From assembly GCA_020853395.1 (NCBI GenBank), contig JADYYY010000005.1, positions 62,001 through 126,000 of the forward strand: a DNA stretch of 64,000 nt, written 5' to 3'. The notes beneath the pieces are model-generated. The model was not told the DNA's origin. It made no database searches and worked only from the letters and a program-made list of their open reading frames with translations. Positions 60,712-64,000 of the stretch are shown piece by piece. Position numbers and translations under genes: made by a program. Within the stretch, counting starts at the first letter, position 1, and each line of letters starts with the position of its first letter. The DNA is from Acidobacteriota bacterium (GTDB lineage Bacteria; Acidobacteriota; Vicinamibacteria; Vicinamibacterales; SCN-69-37).

Positions 60712-63072
60712 CTAGCCGATCGTCACGACCATCATCGTCGCGTCGTCGAACGGCTCGCGCGCGCCACGGAAGGCCGTCACCTCGCGTTCGACCCGCGCGA
60801 GCAGGTCCTCGGTGCCGCTCTTGGCCGTCGCGCGCAGCAACTCCTCGAGCCGATCGGACCCGAAGGCCTCACCGCTCGCATTCTCGTTTTCGACGCAGCC
60901 GTCGGTGTAGAAGAACAACAGGTCGCCGGGCGCGAGCCGCACCGTCTGCTCGAAGTAGCCGCGGCCCGACAGCAGTCCGACCGGCAGACCGGAGGACGGC
61001 ATCTGCTCGAGCGTGCCGTCGCGCCGGATGACGTACTGCGGGTTGTGGCCGGCGTTCACGTAGCGGAGCACGTAGCTCTGCAGATCGAGCATCGCGACGA
61101 AGAGCGTCGCGTAGACGCCGCCGGGCGTGCCGGCTTCGATCTCGGCGTCGAGCTCGCGGGCGATGGCGGCGAGATCCTGGCCGAGCGCGAGGCGCGTGCG
61201 CAGCGACGCCTGGATGTTGGCCATGAGGAGCGCGGCGCCCACCCCCTTGCCCGAGACGTCGCCGACGAGGAGCGACAACTGTCCGTTCGGCAACTGGAAG
61301 TAGTTGAAGAAGTCGCCGCCCACCTCGCGCGCCGGCACCGACACGCCCCGCACTTCGGTCAGGCCGAGCCGCAGCGGCACCTGCGGCAGCATGTCGTGCT
61401 GGATCTGCCGGCCGAGCTCGAGCTCGCGCCGGATGCGCTCCTGCTCGATCGCCGCACGCTGGTGCACCTCGACGTCGTGCGCCATCTGGTTGAACGCCGC
61501 GGCGAGCTGCGCGATCTCGTCCTTCGACGACACCTGAACGCGCGCGCGATAGTCGCCCTGCGCGATGCGGCGCACCCCCTCGCTGAGCACCGAGAGATTG
61601 CGCGTGAGGCGCATCGAGAGCGGCACGATGCCGATGAGCGCCAGCCCGAAGAACCCGAGGCCGACGCCGACGTTGCGCGCGGCCGTGCGGCGAAGCTCGG
61701 CGAGCGAGTCGCCGACCGGCCGTGCGATGCCGAACTTCAATCCGGCCCCGGTCGGATCCGCGGTCGTGACGACGATCCAGTCGTTGAGCACGGCAGTCCC
61801 GGGCGGCGTCTCGGGCCGAAGCGCGACACCGCCGATCGACTCGATGATCTTCCGGTCCGCATCGGTCGGCGTGTAGAGCCGGCCGTCCTTCGCGACGGCG
61901 AACGGCACTTCGCCCCGATCGCGGCGAGTGGTCGAGAACACGGTGCCGAGCAGGTTCTGCAGGTTGATCTCGGCGTTCGCGCGCGACACCACCTCGCCGT
62001 TGCGCTCCATGGTGACGTCCAGGCGGCTGCCCGAGAGCGTGCTCCTGCGCTGCAGCGGGGCGGACGCTGCGGATGGTGCCGTCACGACCGAGACGGCGGC
62101 GGCGGCTTCGCGGGCCTTGGCCTCGGCCGCGCGCTGCGCGTCGGCGATGCGGCGCTGCACTTCGGCCGTGCCCATCTGGATGCCCATGCGGATGCCGAGC
62201 ATCCGCTGGTTCACTTCGCCGATGATCCGCTGTTGCTCGGCCTCGGGCAGCGCCGCGAACTCCTCCTGCGACGCGAACTGCTGCATGATCTCGCGCCGGA
62301 TCGGCATCATGTCGATGGCGATCCGCTCGTCAGGGCTGGGCGGCGCGTCGGGCGCGGCCGCGGGCGACGCCGGCGCCGGCGGTCCTTCGGGTGCCGCCGG
62401 CGGCTGGCGGTCCGCGGCGGCTCCGCGGCTGGCCGCCTCGGGCGCGCTCGGCGGAGCGGGCGCGCCCGGACCTGCCGGCGCGAGCGCCGGCGCGGGCGGC
62501 TCGCCGCGCCGGCCGCGCGCACGATCCGCGCGGCGAGCGTCGTCTGGCGTGCCGGCGCCGGCGACCGGCAGCTCGGGGCCGGCGGCGACGCCGGCCGCCG
62601 ACGTGGCGGCCCGGCCGTTGCCGGCCGGCGGCGCGCCGACCGGCGGCATGCCCCGGCCGTCGGGCGGCAAGAATCCGCGCCCGCGGCCGCCACGCCGGCC
62701 GCGGAAGCCGTCTCGCAGCTCGACGTTGTTCAGCAGCATCGCGATGCTGCTGAGCGTCTGGGAGGCGGCCGTGGCACTGGCCAACTCCGTGGCCGGCGCC
62801 ACGGCCGCCGCGGTCTCACGCGTCGACTGCTGCGCGGTGTCGACCGCGGCCGTCGCATTCGCGAGGTTCATCAGGTACTCGACGCGCTCGCTGAGCTGCG
62901 CCGTCACGACCTGCATCCGCTGTGTCAGCTCGCCGGCGAGCAGCTCGGCCTCGTGACGCGCCGCCTCCCGCGCCGCCCTCGCGTTGCTCGTGTAGGCGTA
63001 GAGCGTCAGCGCGCCGAGCGGCACCACCGACAGCAGGAAGAACGCCAAAATCAGCCGCAGACGTAAGCTCAT
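60712..63072 (-). CDS. Membrane HAMP-SpoIIE (PP2C-like) phosphatase
   Basis: 786 residues. Helix 1 (about 8-27), an extracytoplasmic region of about 430 residues, helix 2 (about 470-490), a HAMP domain (RNLSVLSEGVRRIAQGDYRARV), a coiled coil and a C-terminal SpoIIE/PP2C-type phosphatase domain (LLVGDVSGKGVGAALLMAN, DLLFFYTDGCVEN, FDDATMMVV). The outer region holds a low-complexity Gly/Arg and Pro/Ala stretch of about 120 residues. It likely dephosphorylates an anti-sigma antagonist. GGAG precedes the ATG. Partner genes are not in the window. Confidence 0.9.
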   Translation of the reverse strand: MSLRLRLILAFFLLSVVPLGALTLYAYTSNARAAREAARHEAELLAGELTQRMQVVTAQLSERVEYLMNLANATAAVDTAQQSTRETAAAVAPATELASATAASQTLSSIAMLLNNVELRDGFRGRRGGRGRGFLPPDGRGMPPVGAPPAGNGRAATSAAGVAAGPELPVAGAGTPDDARRADRARGRRGEPPAPALAPAGPGAPAPPSAPEAASRGAAADRQPPAAPEGPPAPASPAAAPDAPPSPDERIAIDMMPIRREIMQQFASQEEFAALPEAEQQRIIGEVNQRMLGIRMGIQMGTAEVQRRIADAQRAAEAKAREAAAAVSVVTAPSAASAPLQRRSTLSGSRLDVTMERNGEVVSRANAEINLQNLLGTVFSTTRRDRGEVPFAVAKDGRLYTPTDADRKIIESIGGVALRPETPPGTAVLNDWIVVTTADPTGAGLKFGIARPVGDSLAELRRTAARNVGVGLGFFGLALIGIVPLSMRLTRNLSVLSEGVRRIAQGDYRARVQVSSKDEIAQLAAAFNQMAHDVEVHQRAAIEQERIRRELELGRQIQHDMLPQVPLRLGLTEVRGVSVPAREVGGDFFNYFQLPNGQLSLLVGDVSGKGVGAALLMANIQASLRTRLALGQDLAAIARELDAEIEAGTPGGVYATLFVAMLDLQSYVLRYVNAGHNPQYVIRRDGTLEQMPSSGLPVGLLSGRGYFEQTVRLAPGDLLFFYTDGCVENENASGEAFGSDRLEELLRATAKSGTEDLLARVEREVTAFRGAREPFDDATMMVVTIG

Positions 63073-63084
63073 GGCGGCTCCGCC

Positions 63085-63834
63085 TCATCCCTCGAAGGTC
63101 GCGACGACGGGCGCGTGATCGCTCGAGCCGAATTCGCGCATGGAGATCGCCGAGCGAGCCGTGCCCGCCAGCACCGGCGTGGCCAGCACGTAGTCGATGC
63201 GCCAGCCGATGTTGCGCTGGCGCAGGTTGCGCCACGGGGCCCACCAGGTGAAGAGCGCATCGTTGCCGGGATCGAGCGTGCGCCCGACGTCCACGAGCGG
63301 AGCGGAGAGCAGCCGGCCGAAGAGCGCACGCTCCTCGGGGCGCGTGCCGATCTGGTTGGGCTTGCGTTCCTTCGGGTGCACGTCTCGCTCCTCGCGCGCC
63401 ACGTTCAGATCGCCGCAGATGACGAGCGCTCTGCCGGCCGCCAGCGTCGAACCGGCCCAGTCGCCGAGCGCCTCGAGGAACCGGAGCTTCGCGTCGTAGT
63501 CCTTGCCGCCGTTGGGCACGTAGACGGACGCGAGGGTCAGCGGTCCAAGCTCCGCAATCACGATCCGCTCCTCATGGTCGAAAGACGGATGGGCGAAGGC
63601 GGGGCGTTCCGTGAAAAAACTGTGACGCACGAGGAGCGCCACGCCCGAATAGGCGCTCGCGCCATGCCAGTAGCACCAATATCCTCCGGCGGCGAGCAGC
63701 AGCTCGGGCACCTTGCCCTGCGGCGCCTTGATCTCCTGCAGGCAGATCACGTCGGGCGCCTCGCGGCCGATGAGGTCGGCGACCTCCTGCTGCCGCGCGC
63801 GGATGCCGTTCACGTTCCAGGTCGCGATCTTCAC
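63085..63834 (-). CDS. xthA: Exodeoxyribonuclease III / AP endonuclease
   Basis: 249 residues. The exonuclease III fold is clear from MKIATWNVNGIRAR, CLQEIK, VYVPNGGKDYDAKLRFLEAL, CGDLNVAREERDVHP and GSSDHAPVVATFE, with the catalytic Asn, Glu, Asp and His. It repairs abasic sites and 3' blocked ends. The start is the GTG at 63834, overlapping the upstream aminotransferase stop (GTGA). Confidence 0.95.
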   Translation of the reverse strand: MKIATWNVNGIRARQQEVADLIGREAPDVICLQEIKAPQGKVPELLLAAGGYWCYWHGASAYSGVALLVRHSFFTERPAFAHPSFDHEERIVIAELGPLTLASVYVPNGGKDYDAKLRFLEALGDWAGSTLAAGRALVICGDLNVAREERDVHPKERKPNQIGTRPEERALFGRLLSAPLVDVGRTLDPGNDALFTWWAPWRNLRQRNIGWRIDYVLATPVLAGTARSAISMREFGSSDHAPVVATFEG

Positions 63835-64000
63835 GGTCGGACCATCGCGAGGAGCCCGTCCGCCAGCCGCCGCGCGCCTTCCTCGGCCGTCGCGGCGTCG
63901 GTCACGCCGTAGGACACGCGGATCGCGCAGGACGACTCGCCGAAGACGCGGCCGGGGACGACCGCGACGCCGTGCTCGCGGATCAACCGTTCGGTCAGGA
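63831..64000 (-). CDS. Aminotransferase class I/II, C-terminal fragment (cut by window edge)
   Basis: The last 55 residues of a PLP-dependent aminotransferase: LTERLIREHGVAVVPGRVFG and CAIRVSYGVTDAATAEEGAR, with the conserved PG-x-FGE and R-x-SY blocks of class I/II enzymes; the SY arginine contacts the substrate carboxylate. It ends with a TGA overlapping the xthA start. The active-site lysine is outside the window, so the substrate cannot be judged. Confidence 0.85.
   Translation of the reverse strand, partial: LTERLIREHGVAVVPGRVFGESSCAIRVSYGVTDAATAEEGARRLADGLLAMVRP

Overview
This is a GC-rich, densely coding bacterial chromosome segment. Two family-level markers point to Acidobacteriota, probably a Vicinamibacteria-like soil lineage. 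One is a PadR regulator followed by a MacB/FtsX-type duplicated orphan permease (39538-42556). The other is a VWFA protein of the kind that is widespread in Acidobacteria (24247-25173). The affiliation is an inference; no rRNA is present. Nearly all positions hold housekeeping or envelope genes. There is no prophage, insertion sequence, CRISPR array or obvious genomic island.

Layout. 1-4975 (minus): SUF iron-sulfur operon, rrf2-sufA-sufB-sufC-sufD-sufS, with an IscR-like operator over the -10 box; sufS runs off the left edge. 5097-10966: rmuC, a SIMPL protein, a UbiE/MenG methyltransferase, then a manganese module (mntR, mntH, usp). 11010-15708: divergent queD/queC, a deoxyhypusine-synthase-family gene with a DUF5615 protein, and fabI coupled to a basic zinc-ribbon protein. 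15906-19622: S41 protease operon, a small orphan gene, a strong terminator and a DGQHR-domain (DndB-like) gene followed by a 43-codon SymE-like ORF. 19779-24104: gph-feoA-feoB-small membrane protein-acyltransferase. 24247-32120: VWFA protein, a TatT-type TRAP transporter with fused permease, and several secreted proteins of unknown role. 32204-36790 (minus): CHASE2 adenylate cyclase, M48 protease and MscS channel with a cyclic-nucleotide domain, apparently one cAMP-linked operon. 36956-44077: zinc metallopeptidase, ATP-grasp ligase, padR-ADOP permease, and a FitAB/VapBC-type toxin-antitoxin pair. 44078-46366: tRNA-Glu, then cupredoxin lipoprotein-ctaB-DUF420 (haem-copper oxidase maturation). 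46411-52950: tandem 29-bp array at the 3' end of a lipoprotein gene, csoR, two alpha/beta hydrolases, DUF1684, type III glutamine synthetase, NUDIX hydrolase. 53060-60674: YgjP-type protease and a tetR-tolC-adaptor-RND efflux operon. 60712-64000 (minus): aminotransferase (partial), xthA and a HAMP-SpoIIE phosphatase.

The clearest signal across genes is in translation initiation. Many first genes of transcription units lack a Shine-Dalgarno sequence and instead carry a TANNNT-like -10 hexamer 5-8 nt before the start codon (rmuC, mntR, mntH, dhs-like, bPH-like, gph, tatT, padR, tetR, ygjP, queD, cupredoxin lipoprotein). Downstream genes of operons often have a normal Shine-Dalgarno or a 4-nt ATGA/GTGA overlap. 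This suggests widespread leaderless transcription. Several operators can also be read directly, including a 25-bp IscR-like site (sufR), a 22-bp palindrome (mntH) and a perfect 20-bp palindrome (tetR).
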